A DNA stretch of 64,000 bases from positions 62,001-126,000 of the forward strand of contig NZ_FWWW01000104.1 of NCBI RefSeq assembly GCF_900176135.1, read 5' to 3'. Source of the DNA: Hymenobacter roseosalivarius DSM 11622. GTDB taxonomy: Bacteria > Bacteroidota > Bacteroidia > Cytophagales > Hymenobacteraceae. The notes under the pieces were generated by a model. That model did not search any database, had not been told where the DNA came from, and saw only the letters and a list, made by a program, of their open reading frames with translations. The translations under genes were made by a program, and so were the position numbers. Positions 26,055 to 34,919 of the stretch are shown here, in pieces; positions within the stretch are counted from its first letter, which is position 1, and each line of letters opens with the position of its first letter.

Positions 26055-26645
26055 CTACTGCTTTGCCTCGGAGGCCGGGGCGGCGGTGGGCGTCAGGGTG
26101 CCTTCCACGGTGATGTCGATGGTTTCGGCAATCTTGTTGAAAACGATGGTGGGCACCTCGATACGGTGGTCGGCGAGCCTGGCGGCAAACCGGCTGCTGA
26201 CGGTGCAGATGCCGTTGCGCACGATAAGGGTACACGGAATGGTACGCGCCACGGCCACGCCGTGAATAGTTAGCTCGCCGGTGGCCGCCACGGGATAAGT
26301 GCCATCCTGGGTCAGGCTAAGTAGGTCGGGCAGCTGGCCTCTGAAGGTAGCGTACGGGTATCTGGTGCTTTCCAGGTAGTTCTCGTTGAAGTGGGTCTGC
26401 ATCAGCGTGGAGGGAAACTTGAACGAGGCGATGGGCACCCGGAACACGAAGCGGCGGGCGGCGGGGTCAAGTATTCCTTTCAGCTCGGTGCTGCGGGCCT
26501 CAATGTTTTCGAGCGGGGCCGCGGAGAAAAAGCGCACCGAGCCGGTGGTGAGCGTGTACTTGCTCTGTGCCAGCGCCAACTGCCCCCCGGCCCCGCTCAG
26601 CAGCCAGAAAGTAAGCGCAGCGGCACGAAGCAGGGCCAGGGGCAT
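26055..26645 (-). CDS. YceI family periplasmic protein
   Basis: 196 residues with a signal peptide ending in LALAQ. The mature part is a lipocalin-like beta barrel of the YceI family: KYTLTTGSVRFFSAAPLENIEA (about 28-50), FKFPSTLMQTHFNENYLESTRYPYATFRG (about 78-106) and GELTIHGVAVARTIPCTL (about 122-139). YceI proteins bind isoprenoid or lipid-like ligands. It is the last gene of the Rieske/cytochrome/DUF5777/YceI cassette, 24 bases after the DUF5777 gene. Confidence 0.9.
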   Translation of the reverse strand: MPLALLRAAALTFWLLSGAGGQLALAQSKYTLTTGSVRFFSAAPLENIEARSTELKGILDPAARRFVFRVPIASFKFPSTLMQTHFNENYLESTRYPYATFRGQLPDLLSLTQDGTYPVAATGELTIHGVAVARTIPCTLIVRNGICTVSSRFAARLADHRIEVPTIVFNKIAETIDITVEGTLTPTAAPASEAKQ

Positions 26646-26669
26646 AAGGAGGAGGAAAGCCGAGCCGCG

Positions 26670-27611
26670 CTAGCGCGGACGGGGGTGAAAGTTGAAGTCG
26701 CGGGAGATGTTGAAGCCCAAGTGAATGCCACCATTGGCCCAGGAGTCGGTGGTTTCGGTTACGAAGCCCTTCTCAATCATGGACAGCGAGTTGCTCAGGT
26801 GAAACTGAAACACGTGCCCGCCGGTCTCAATGTCAAAGCCCACCGACAGCGAGTTGTAGAACATAGCGTAGCTGGCCGCCTGCGGATAGCGGGGCGGCAC
26901 CCGGTAGATGTACTCCGCATTCAGCGACGTGCGCTTGGTAAGCTTCAGGCGGCCACCCACGCCCACGGCGTACACAATATTGGCGTCCTGCTCGGTGGCC
27001 ACCAGGTTGCGGTGGACTACGGTGGGGGCAATTTGCAGTGACAAACGCTCATTGAACTTGCGCGCCACCAGCAGCTGGTTGACGTACACCAGGCGCGAGG
27101 AGAAGTAGTTTCGGCGGGTGGGGTCTTCGAATTTCAGCGTGTTGACGGCCACGCTGCTAAAGTAGCTCACCGATACGGGCGCGCTGCCCGCCCCGCCCGT
27201 GGACTGGCGCAGCAGGCTTGCCTTGGCGAAGCCGTCGTAGGCCTTCTGGAAGGAGCTGCGCCCCACGCCCACGGCCAGAAACCGCGTGATGCCGTACTGC
27301 AGCCCGATGCGAATCGTGCTCTGATCAAGCCCCCACAGCTGGTAGGCACCACTGTCAAGGGTCCCGAAGCGGTGAGAAATCAGGAACTCCAGCGTACCCG
27401 GCTGCACTTGCTCCACCGATTGCAGGTTGATGATGCGCGAGCCCTTGAAGGTGCCCGTGACGAGCTGCCGCCGCGGCACCTCCGCCTCGTCGAGCAGCTG
27501 CTCCAGGTCCTCCGGTGGGGCGGGCGCGGCGGGTGTGGTCTGCGCCCGCAGAGGAGCCGATAAAGCCAGCCCCAGCAGCAGGGCAGCAGTGAAAATAGCG
27601 CTTGCCATCAT
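26670..27611 (-). CDS. DUF5777 family outer-membrane beta-barrel-like protein
   Basis: 313 residues with a signal peptide ending in LRAQ. The mature part shows alternating strands typical of a beta barrel: TGTFKGSRIINLQSVEQVQPGTLEFLISHRFG (about 52-83), IGLQYGITRFLAVGVGRSSFQKAYDGFAK, and a C-terminal strand ending in GFNISRDFNFHPRPR. This matches the DUF5777 proteins encoded beside YceI and cytochrome lipoproteins in many Bacteroidota; the molecular function is not known. Six bases separate it from the cytochrome gene, so they are cotranscribed. Confidence 0.85.
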   Translation of the reverse strand: MMASAIFTAALLLGLALSAPLRAQTTPAAPAPPEDLEQLLDEAEVPRRQLVTGTFKGSRIINLQSVEQVQPGTLEFLISHRFGTLDSGAYQLWGLDQSTIRIGLQYGITRFLAVGVGRSSFQKAYDGFAKASLLRQSTGGAGSAPVSVSYFSSVAVNTLKFEDPTRRNYFSSRLVYVNQLLVARKFNERLSLQIAPTVVHRNLVATEQDANIVYAVGVGGRLKLTKRTSLNAEYIYRVPPRYPQAASYAMFYNSLSVGFDIETGGHVFQFHLSNSLSMIEKGFVTETTDSWANGGIHLGFNISRDFNFHPRPR

Positions 27612-27617
27612 AAAACG

Positions 27618-28001
27618 TTAGTTATCAGGCATACCAGCGGCCACCCACCGTTGCAGTACGTCCAGGTTGCAGGCGCTGAGCTGCGGCGCGTTTTTGGGCA
27701 TGGGCGAGGCCCCAGGCTGGTGCAGCACGCTTTTGAGCAGCAGGCCGTTGGCGGCCACTGCCCGCAGGTTGGTGTAGCCTTCCAGGGGTATATTGCCCCC
27801 CAGAGTGCGGTAGCTGCCATTGCCATGGCAGGCCGAGCAGTTAAACTGAATGATGGGCTCGACGGCGCTCAAGTACGTAGCGCTGCCAGTAGCACAGGCA
27901 GCGGCCGGGCCGTAGAGGCTCTCCTCGTTGTTCGTGTAGCAGGCCGTGAGCAGGAGCAAGGCGGCGCACAAGGCCGTCGGGCGGGGTAAAGACGATTGCA
28001 T
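27618..28001 (-). CDS. c-type cytochrome lipoprotein
   Basis: 127 residues. The signal ends in LLTAC (lipid-modified Cys21). One haem-binding site, CSACH at 55-59, is present, with Met101 (SPMPKN) as the likely second axial ligand; the C-terminal helix CNLDVLQRWVAAGMPDN is typical of small cytochromes of the planctomycete-type/YP_006 family. It should carry one covalently bound haem on the periplasmic face. Part of the cassette with the Rieske protein upstream. Confidence 0.88.
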   Translation of the reverse strand: MQSSLPRPTALCAALLLLTACYTNNEESLYGPAAACATGSATYLSAVEPIIQFNCSACHGNGSYRTLGGNIPLEGYTNLRAVAANGLLLKSVLHQPGASPMPKNAPQLSACNLDVLQRWVAAGMPDN

Positions 28002-28096
28002 AGGCAGCAGAAGCGGAAGATGAAGTCAGGGCTGCGAACCTGGGCCGGTGGAAAGAATGAGCCGGTCCTGGTCCCATAGCAGCCTTTTTCTGGCCC

Positions 28097-28540
28097 CTAC
28101 GAGCTTTTTATCAGCAGCGTAGTGCCCTGAATGGACAACACATACTGCTCCAGCGGCCGGGCCGCGGGGCCATTGAGCACCATGCCATCCGCGCTGAACC
28201 TACTGCCGTGGCAGGGGCAATGAAACTCCCCGTTGGCGGCCTGATGCGACACCAGGCAGGCGGCGTGGGTACAGGTGAGGGAGAAATGCTTAAAAGCGCT
28301 CGGGGTGTTGCCCGCGGCCGTGCGCTGCACGAAAGCCCGCTTACCGGCATCCTGCTTGTTGCTGCCAACCGTCAGCAGTTCCTGGGTCAGATCGGCGGTC
28401 AGGTAAGTAGTGACCGGACTGGTGCCCGGTGCGGTGGGCGTGGGCGTAGAAGCAGGGGTCTGCGGCTTTTCGTCGCTTTTCTCGCAGGAGGTGACCAAGA
28501 AGCCGCCGCCCGCCAGAAGTAGAAATTCTTTTCTATCCAT
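28097..28540 (-). CDS. Rieske 2Fe-2S lipoprotein
   Basis: 147 residues. The signal ends in VTSC (Cys19), followed by a Pro/Thr-rich linker (about 25-45). The Rieske fold has Cys90-Thr-His92 and Cys108-Pro-Cys110-His111 as cluster ligands; Cys95 and Cys110 can form the disulfide. It resembles the small stand-alone Rieske proteins of Bacteroidota and is not part of a bc1 complex here. First gene of a four-gene cassette (Rieske, cytochrome c, DUF5777, YceI) that looks like a small periplasmic electron-transfer unit; its partner and substrate are not known. Confidence 0.92.
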   Translation of the reverse strand: MDRKEFLLLAGGGFLVTSCEKSDEKPQTPASTPTPTAPGTSPVTTYLTADLTQELLTVGSNKQDAGKRAFVQRTAAGNTPSAFKHFSLTCTHAACLVSHQAANGEFHCPCHGSRFSADGMVLNGPAARPLEQYVLSIQGTTLLIKSS

Positions 28541-28907
28541 GATCAGAGAGGAAATTTGAACAATGAAAAATACGCATTATAAAGCAATTACGGAGTGAGT
28601 AGGCCCGGTGGTTTGAGTCGGCTTCAATTGATAAGAAACTCGTGATAAAGGCTGATAGACGTACGTTGACCAGACGCTGGCATCAGGATCACAACGTGAC
28701 CCACAACCCGAATGCCCACCGCCAGCCGCTAACGCCTGACGGCTGGGCGCGATAACCAGCAAGCCCCAGCGGAGCGACCAGTCACGATGCGCTGGCTTCC
28801 GTCGCTCCGCCGGGACTTATGAGAAGGTCCTTTTGCTGCCACCAGCCGCGGGGCGGACGGCGGCCAGCGGACCCCGGCCAGCTGGGCGGGCTACGCTGCC
28901 CCGTCCT

Positions 28908-29000
28908 TCAGCCGCGCAGGGTGCGACGGTGGTAGTCGCGCCGGGCCTGTGGGTCGCCGGCGACCTGGGCATTCTGAAAGGTGTCAAACGTGTAAGGACG
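28908..29000 (-). pseudogene. Remnant resembling the C-terminus of Tal-Pgi
   Basis: Translated on the minus strand this reads RPYTFDTFQNAQVAGDPQA, then RRDYHRRTLRG and a stop. The intact Tal-Pgi at 44.6-47.5 kb has RSYTFGTFMNAQAQGDLEA followed by LQSFDRRTLRV near its C-terminus: about 15 identities over 31 residues, and the DNA is also similar. No further upstream part is recognisable. It is probably a leftover of an old duplicate or of a related isomerase gene. Confidence 0.45.
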
Positions 29001-29204
29001 GCGGGGCTAACACGGGCCGCCTAGGCTGGCGTTTGCAACACCCCGGCCGCGCCATGTGGGGTCGTGTTACCTCCCGCCTACGTCGTTTCAACGGCCGCGT
29101 CGCACACGCGCGCCAGCATCCAGCGTTCAGCTTCCCGGAACGCGGCAGTTGCAGCCATCCACCATTCCCCTTTTTTCCTGGCATACTCCGGGTGCGCCCA
29201 GCCG

Positions 29205-29212
29205 TATCTTCG
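29205..29212 (+). promoter_or_regulatory. Possible -7 box of polymerase IV gene
   Basis: TATCTTCG, one mismatch to TAnnTTTG, 22 bases before the GTG start. A T run at 29171-29176 is a weak -33 candidate. Confidence 0.35.
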
Positions 29213-29234
29213 CGTTAGCCAAAGAACCGACGCC

Positions 29235-30314
29235 GTGGAGCCCCAGCCCGAATATCGCAGAATCATTCACCTCGACATGGATGCCTTCTACGCCTCTGTG
29301 GAGCAGCGCGACGACCCTGCCCTGCGTGGTCGGCCTGTGGCTGTAGGTGGCTCGCGACAGCGGGGCGTGGTAGCGGCCGCCAGCTACGAGGCGCGGGAGT
29401 TCGGCGTACGCTCGGCCATGGCTTCGTCGGTGGCGCTGCGCAAATGCCCGGAGCTGGTGTTTGTCAAGCCTCGCTTTGAGGTCTATAAAACCGTGTCGCG
29501 GCAGATACGTGCCATCTTCGCCGAATATACACCGCTTATCGAGCCGGTTTCCCTGGATGAAGCCTACCTGGACGTAACCCACAATCTCAAGCAGATAGCC
29601 TCAGCTACGCAAGTAGCTCAACAGATACGGGCGGCTATTCTGGCGGAAACCCAATTGACAGCCTCGGCGGGCATTTCCTACAATAAGTTTCTGGCCAAGC
29701 TAGCCTCCAACTACCGCAAGCCCAATGGGCAGTTCGTTATTCGGCCGCATCAAGGCTTGGCTTTGGTGGCGGAATTGGCTGTGGGGCAGTTTCACGGCAT
29801 CGGCCCCGTAACCGCAGCCCGCATGAACCAGCTGGGCATCTTTACCGGCCTGGATTTGCGGCAGCAGTCAGAGGCATTTTTGCGTCAGCACTTTGGCAAA
29901 GCCGGCAGCTACTATTACGCCATTGCCCGCGCCCAGGACAACCGCCCCGTGGTAGCCGACCGGGTTCGCAAGTCCATCGGCTCCGAAACGACTTTCGAGC
30001 AGGACCTGGCTACCTATGACGACTTGGTAGCCGGACTGGCACCCGGTCTGGAATCCGTGTGGGGCTACTGTCAGCGTACCGAAACACGGGGCCGAACCAT
30101 CACGGTGAAGGTGAAATACGCTGACTTTCAGCAAATCACGCGTAGCCGTACGAGCCTAACATCTGTTGATGATAAAGCGATGCTGGAAAAGACAAGCCTG
30201 GAGTTACTAGCCGGGCTGTTACCTCTGGCCCAGGGCGTACGCTTATTAGGCGTTGCTTTATCTAATCTGGAGACGGAGGAAGTTGCCGGCCGACAATTAG
30301 TCCTAATTTTTTAG
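29235..30314 (+). CDS. dinB: DNA polymerase IV (Y family)
   Basis: A translesion DNA polymerase. 359 residues from the GTG at 29235 (VEPQPEYRRIIHLDMDAFYASVEQ); the longer frame upstream has no conserved sequence, and the length then fits the family (about 350). Catalytic residues are visible: the first Asp in HLDMDAFYASVEQRDDP, the Asp-Glu pair in SLDEAYLDVT (about 97-106), and the ISYNKFLAKLASNYRKPNG palm motif. Helix-hairpin-helix (FHGIGPVTAARMNQLGI) and the little-finger domain follow. It ends in LVLIF, with no obvious beta-clamp motif except possibly this tail. Stands alone. Confidence 0.94.
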   Translation: MEPQPEYRRIIHLDMDAFYASVEQRDDPALRGRPVAVGGSRQRGVVAAASYEAREFGVRSAMASSVALRKCPELVFVKPRFEVYKTVSRQIRAIFAEYTPLIEPVSLDEAYLDVTHNLKQIASATQVAQQIRAAILAETQLTASAGISYNKFLAKLASNYRKPNGQFVIRPHQGLALVAELAVGQFHGIGPVTAARMNQLGIFTGLDLRQQSEAFLRQHFGKAGSYYYAIARAQDNRPVVADRVRKSIGSETTFEQDLATYDDLVAGLAPGLESVWGYCQRTETRGRTITVKVKYADFQQITRSRTSLTSVDDKAMLEKTSLELLAGLLPLAQGVRLLGVALSNLETEEVAGRQLVLIF

Positions 30315-30474
30315 GATGCTTAGTAAGTAGCGAAAAGACGTAATGTGCGGAGATCAAAAAGCAGAATAGCCTGAAAAATGCACGCTCTGCAAGCAAATCA
30401 CTCGCGCTAGACCTACCTCAAACGGTTTAGATAGGCCTCGCTTTTCCTATAGATGTTGGGAGGACACATAATTT

Positions 30475-30737
30475 TATTTGCAATTTGTTGGAGTTGTCAG
30501 CATCTATCCTGTTCCGGCCATCCGAGGCAGCTTCATGGTGGAGTTGGGGGGCAAAAAAACGGGGGGGGCACCGTAATGATACAGATCTTTAACCTCCAGG
30601 GCCGGTCGGTGTACCGGCAGCAATTTGCCCCCCGGCAGGGCAAGGTAGCCGTAAAGGCCGCTTTGGCACCGGGCGTTTACTTAGTGCAGGTGCGACAGGA
30701 TGGTAAGCTGCTGAATCAGAGGGTAACGGTGGAGTAG
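30475..30737 (+). pseudogene. Type IX secretion C-terminal domain remnant, frameshifted in a G8 tract
   Basis: YPVPAIRGSFMVELGGKKTG in one frame (from 30505) joins IQIFNLQGRSVYRQQFAPRQ and ...GVYLVQVRQDGKLLNQRVTVE in another. Together they form a complete T9SS sorting domain. The switch falls in a run of eight G residues (30561-30568); nine would restore one frame. A stop codon lies just before the domain, so no passenger protein is left. It is either a relic or the end of a lost secreted protein, possibly an arabinan-degrading enzyme given the locus. Confidence 0.7.
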
Positions 30738-30766
30738 CCAGGGGTTGCGAGGTGGAAAGCAAAATA

Positions 30767-30782
30767 CACAAACGATTGTGTA
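30767..30782. promoter_or_regulatory. LacI-type operator O1 before galM-ara operon
   Basis: ACACAAACGATTGTGT, an imperfect palindrome. It matches four other sites in this locus (38292, 44464, 47743, 48631). It lies about 220 bases upstream of the galM ATG and in front of the arabinose operon. Confidence 0.75.
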
Positions 30783-31000
30783 ATTCAGGAACTCTTTCTA
30801 CTTTACATACCAAATCCGGCTAATTTACCCCCGGCGCGCTATCTATCTAATTGTTTCAAGAGCTTCACCTCTAACTATTTAGACGCAAACTGACGTCGTA
30901 GTAACCTTACTTGCGCAAGCATTTTGACCAGTCTTTCTACTACCTTACTGGCCTTTCACCCACGGCTATTGACCGCTTACAGCCCCTTTTTCTCCTCGCT

Positions 31001-32203
31001 ATGACAACTTTTTCCCGCGCCTCTTCCCTGGGTGCCAACCTGGCCGGCGTCCTTCTCTTGGCGGCCTGCAACCAGCAGCCCGCCAGCGAAAACGCCAACT
31101 CCGCCGCCGCCGACTCCACCCAAACAGCCACTACCACTATGACAGCACCAGCTGCCACCTCCTTCGGCAAAACGACCGACGGGACGGAAGTTCAACTCTA
31201 CACGCTCACCAACGCCCACGGCCTGCAGGCCAAAATCACCAACTACGGCGGCACGCTGACCAGCCTGATGGTGCCGGACAAAAACGGCCAGCTGGGCGAC
31301 ATCGTACTGGGCTTCGACAGCGTGAGCGGCTACCAGAGCCCGGCGTACGTAAAATCAGGCCCTTATTTCGGCGCGCTCATCGGGCGCTACGGCAACCGCA
31401 TCGCGGGGGGCAAATTTACCCTCGATGGCAAGGAGTACAAGCTGGCTACGAACAACGGCGCGAACCACCTGCACGGCGGGGTAAAAGGCTTTGATAAAGT
31501 CGTGTGGCAGGCTAAGCCTGGCACCTCGGCCGATGGCCAAAACCTGACCTTGACTTACACCAGCAAAGACGGGGAGGAAGGCTACCCCGGCAACCTGCAA
31601 GTGCAGGTAGTCTACACGCTCACCAACGACGACGCGCTGCGCATCGACTACACGGCTACTACCGATAAGGCCACGCCCGTCAATCTGACCAACCATAGCT
31701 ACTTCAACCTCAACCACGGCACGGCCAAAGATATTCTGGGTCATCAGGTAACGTTGAATGCCGACCGCTACACCGTGGTAGATGCCGGCCTGATCCCGAC
31801 CGGCGAACTGCGCCTGGTGCAGAATACGCCTTTCGACTTTACTACGCCCCACACCATCGGCGAGCGGATTGGGCAGGTAGAAGGCGGTTACGACCACAAC
31901 TGGGTGCTAAAATCCAGCGGAAGTGGTATGCACCAAGCGGCTATGGTGTACGAGCCGACCTCGGGCCGCACCCTCACCATCAGCACCGACCAGCCCGGCG
32001 TGCAGTTCTACACCGGCAACTTCCTCGATGGCACTCTCACCGGCAAAGGCGGCACGCGGTACGTTAAAAACGGCGGTTTCTGCCTGGAAACCCAGCATTT
32101 CCCCGATTCGCCCAACCAGCCCAAGTTTCCCACGACCATCCTGAAGCCAGGCGAAACTCTGCGCTCCTCGACGGTGCATCAGTTTGGGGTTAAAAGAGAT
32201 TAG
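31001..32203 (+). CDS. galM: Aldose 1-epimerase, lipoprotein
   Basis: Interconverts the alpha and beta anomers of aldoses such as arabinose or galactose. 400 residues from the ATG at 31001 (MTTFSRASSLG); the frame is open upstream to 30911 but the signal peptide begins at 31001. The signal ends in LLAAC, so the enzyme is a periplasm-facing or surface lipoprotein, with a Ser/Thr/Ala-rich linker to about residue 50. GalM signatures: NYGGTLTSLMVPDKNG, FGALIGRYGNRIAGGKF (about 125-141, with catalytic Arg/Asn), NHLHGGVKGFDKVVW (His), LTNHSYFNLN (catalytic His) and FCLETQHFPDSPNQPKFP (catalytic Glu). First intact gene of the arabinose operon, behind operator O1. Confidence 0.93.
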   Translation: MTTFSRASSLGANLAGVLLLAACNQQPASENANSAAADSTQTATTTMTAPAATSFGKTTDGTEVQLYTLTNAHGLQAKITNYGGTLTSLMVPDKNGQLGDIVLGFDSVSGYQSPAYVKSGPYFGALIGRYGNRIAGGKFTLDGKEYKLATNNGANHLHGGVKGFDKVVWQAKPGTSADGQNLTLTYTSKDGEEGYPGNLQVQVVYTLTNDDALRIDYTATTDKATPVNLTNHSYFNLNHGTAKDILGHQVTLNADRYTVVDAGLIPTGELRLVQNTPFDFTTPHTIGERIGQVEGGYDHNWVLKSSGSGMHQAAMVYEPTSGRTLTISTDQPGVQFYTGNFLDGTLTGKGGTRYVKNGGFCLETQHFPDSPNQPKFPTTILKPGETLRSSTVHQFGVKRD

Positions 32204-32331
32204 GGATTAGGGATGAAAGGCGGGATGGATTGCAGGATAATAAGGCTATTCTTTTTCCACTCACCCGTCCTTCAGCCCCCTGGCATTCCTAATCCTTCAC
32301 CCCTAATCTTTTATCCTTCATCCTTCCCATC

Positions 32332-34077
32332 GTGCAAGATTCTCAATCCGTTGATTCCGGGGCAGATGCCTATGTTATCGGGGTCGATTTTGGCACTGAT
32401 TCCGTGCGCGCTTTGCTGGTGAATGCCCGTACCGGGGCCGAGGTGGCCCAGGCCGTGCATTATTACGCCCGCTGGAAAAAGCTGCTTTACTGCAAGCCCG
32501 CCCGCAACCAGTTTCGCCAGCACCCGCTGGACTATATCGAGGGGCTGGAAGCCACCATCCGCCAGGTAGCGCAGCAGGTGCCTGCCGGGCAAATCGTGGG
32601 CATAGCCGTGGATACCACCGGCTCCACGCCCTGCGCCGTGGACGCGCACGGCACCGCCCTGGCCCTGACCCCCGGCTTTGCGGAAAACCCCAACGCCATG
32701 TTCGTGCTCTGGAAAGACCACACGGCCCTGGAAGAAGCCGCCGAAATCAACCACAAAGCCCGCACCTGGGGCGGCGAGGATTACACTAAATACGAGGGCG
32801 GCGTCTATTCCTCGGAGTGGTTCTGGGCCAAGATCATGCACGTCGTGCGCGAGGACGAGGCCGTGGCCCAGGCCGCGCACTCCTGGATGGAGCACTGCGA
32901 CTGGGTGACGCTGCTGCTCACGGGGGGCAATTTGCATGACTTTAAGCGCAGCCGCTGCGCCGCCGGCCATAAGGCCCTGTGGCACGAGAGCTGGGGCGGC
33001 CTGCCACTCGAGCAGTTTATCGTGCATCTGGAGCCCAAGCTAACCTTGCTGCGCGGGCACTTGTATCAGGATACATTTACCGCTGACCAAGTTGCCGGCA
33101 ACCTATCGGCTGAATGGGCTGAGCGGCTGGGGCTGACCACGAGTACAGTAGTGGCCGTGGGCTCGTTTGATGCCCACGCCGGGGCCGTGGCCGGCGGGAT
33201 TGAGGCTTACTCTATGGTGAAAGTCATGGGCACTTCCACCTGCGACATCGTGGTAGCCCCGACTGCGGAAGTTGGCAATAAGCTGGTGCAGGGCATTTGC
33301 GGGCAGGTAGATGGCTCCGTAATTCCGGGCATGCTGGGTCTGGAAGCTGGCCAATCAGCTTTCGGCGATATGCTGGCCTGGTTCCGGCAGATTATCGAGT
33401 GGCCGTTGCAAACAGTATTGACTACATCAACGGTGCTCACGCCGGAGCAGCAGGAAGCCTTGCGCGCAGAAATGAGTAACCGGCTGCTGATTGAACTAAC
33501 CAAAGCCGCCGCCGAAGTAAATCCCGAAGAGTCGGCTGTTCTGGCGCTGGACTGGGTAAACGGCCGCCGCACGCCTGATGCCAACCAGGGGCTGAAAGGC
33601 GCCATCATGGGCCTGACCATGGGCACAAATGCCCCCCAGATCTTCCGGGCACTGGTAGAAGCCATCTGCTACGGCTCTAAGCAAATCGTAGAGCGCTTTG
33701 AGCAGGAAGGCATTCCGATCAGGCAGGTGATTGGTATTGGCGGCGTGGCAAAAAAGTCGCAGTTCGTAATGCAAACCCTAGCCGACGTGCTCGACCGGCC
33801 CATCAGGATTGCTACCTCTGAGCAGGCCCCGGCCCTGGGCTCGGCCATGTACGCGGCCGTAGCCGCTGGCATCCACCCCGACGTGCTGACCGCTCAAAAA
33901 GTAATGGGTAGCGGCTTTGCCGAAACCTACCACCCCAACCCCACCCGCGTGGCCGATTACCAGCGCCGCTACGCGCAGTACCAGGCTTTCGGCCAGTTCG
34001 TGGAAACGGCGACGCCGGGGGGCAAAATAGAAGGAGCCGCCGAAAGCGTTGAACCTACAGTAGCCGCCCACGCATGA
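32332..34077 (+). CDS. araB: Ribulokinase
   Basis: Phosphorylates L-ribulose to L-ribulose-5-phosphate. 581 residues from a GTG start at 32332, near E. coli AraB in length (566). FGGY kinase signatures: YVIGVDFGTDSVRALLVN (phosphate 1), DTTGSTPCAVD, AENPNAMFVLWKDHTALEEA, EWFWAKIMHV, GSFDAHAGAVAGG (about 278-290), MGTSTCDI and GIGGVAKKSQFVMQTLADVL with the phosphate-2 loop. A gap of about 130 bases separates it from galM, and it overlaps araD by four bases (ATGA), so the two are translationally coupled. Confidence 0.95.
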   Translation: MQDSQSVDSGADAYVIGVDFGTDSVRALLVNARTGAEVAQAVHYYARWKKLLYCKPARNQFRQHPLDYIEGLEATIRQVAQQVPAGQIVGIAVDTTGSTPCAVDAHGTALALTPGFAENPNAMFVLWKDHTALEEAAEINHKARTWGGEDYTKYEGGVYSSEWFWAKIMHVVREDEAVAQAAHSWMEHCDWVTLLLTGGNLHDFKRSRCAAGHKALWHESWGGLPLEQFIVHLEPKLTLLRGHLYQDTFTADQVAGNLSAEWAERLGLTTSTVVAVGSFDAHAGAVAGGIEAYSMVKVMGTSTCDIVVAPTAEVGNKLVQGICGQVDGSVIPGMLGLEAGQSAFGDMLAWFRQIIEWPLQTVLTTSTVLTPEQQEALRAEMSNRLLIELTKAAAEVNPEESAVLALDWVNGRRTPDANQGLKGAIMGLTMGTNAPQIFRALVEAICYGSKQIVERFEQEGIPIRQVIGIGGVAKKSQFVMQTLADVLDRPIRIATSEQAPALGSAMYAAVAAGIHPDVLTAQKVMGSGFAETYHPNPTRVADYQRRYAQYQAFGQFVETATPGGKIEGAAESVEPTVAAHA

Positions 34078-34775
34078 GCCAGTATCAAGAGCTAAAACAG
34101 GCCTGCTACGCGGCCAACATGCAGCTGCCCCAGCTCGGGCTGGTGCTGTTCACCTTCGGCAACGCTAGCGTGGTCGACCGGGAAAAAGGCGTGTTTGCCA
34201 TCAAGCCCAGCGGCGTTCCCTACGCCACCCTGCGGCCTGAAGACATCGTGATTATGAGTCTGGGGGGCAAAATCGTGGAAGGCGACAAGCGACCCTCCTC
34301 GGACACGAAAACGCACGCCGTGCTTTTCAATCACTGGGACCACATCGGCGGCATCGTGCACACGCACTCCACCTACGCCACTGCCTGGGCCCAGGCGCAG
34401 CTGGATATTCCCCTCCTAGGCACTACCCACGCCGACCACCTCACGGCCGACATTCCCTGCGCCCCGCCCATGTCCGACGCCATGATTGCCGGCGACTACG
34501 AACACCAGACCGGCTGGCAGATTCTCAACGAGTTTCAGCGCCGCGGCCTCTCCCCGCGGGAGGCAGAAATGGTGCTGCTCAGCAACCACGCCCCTTTTAC
34601 CTGGGGCAGCACCGTGGAAAAAGCTGTCTACAACAGCGCCGTGCTGGAAGAAATAGCCCGTATGGCCTACCTCAGCTCTACGCTGCGCCCCGGCGTACCG
34701 CGCCTGAAAGATGCCCTGATTCAGAAACACTACGACCGTAAGCACGGCGCGAATTCTTATTACGGACAGTCATAA
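34074..34775 (+). CDS. araD: L-ribulose-5-phosphate 4-epimerase
   Basis: Converts L-ribulose-5-phosphate to D-xylulose-5-phosphate. 233 residues, a class II aldolase fold. Visible: LFTFGNASVVDREKGVFAIKPSGVPY (phosphate binding, about 26-50), SSDTKTHAVLFNHW (about 75-88) and the zinc ligands His96 and His98 in VHTHSTYATAWAQ, with a third in LSNHAPFTWG. Its start overlaps the araB stop by four bases. A family A palindrome lies between it and araA. Confidence 0.95.
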   Translation: MSQYQELKQACYAANMQLPQLGLVLFTFGNASVVDREKGVFAIKPSGVPYATLRPEDIVIMSLGGKIVEGDKRPSSDTKTHAVLFNHWDHIGGIVHTHSTYATAWAQAQLDIPLLGTTHADHLTADIPCAPPMSDAMIAGDYEHQTGWQILNEFQRRGLSPREAEMVLLSNHAPFTWGSTVEKAVYNSAVLEEIARMAYLSSTLRPGVPRLKDALIQKHYDRKHGANSYYGQS

Positions 34776-34799
34776 GCTGCTGCCCACAACCTCTAGAAC

Positions 34800-34893
34800 G
34801 TCATGCAGAGGCAGAGCCGAAGCATCTCGCGTGCTGATGCTAGGTTACTAATCTAACGGGGCGAGCGAGATGCTTCGCGCTGTTCAGCATGAC
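34800..34893. repeat. Family A palindrome A4 between araD and araA
   Basis: GTCATGCAGAGGCAGAGCCG and the complement TGCTTCGCGCTGTTCAGCAT GAC with inner arms GCATCTCGCGTG / GCGAGCGAGATGC and a central GTTACTAATC. The element occupies most of the gap inside an operon, so it may act as an mRNA stabiliser or attenuator. Confidence 0.88.
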
Positions 34894-34919
34894 AAACCTC
34901 CCTAAGATTCCTTTCTCTC

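Larger units (their letters stand above)
28541..29234. other. Gap of about 690 bases with a gene remnant only
   Basis: GC-rich sequence between the Rieske gene and polymerase IV. Apart from a short degraded remnant resembling the end of a glucose-6-phosphate isomerase (28908-29000) and a probable promoter at its right end, I see no gene, RNA or clear repeat. Confidence 0.5.
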
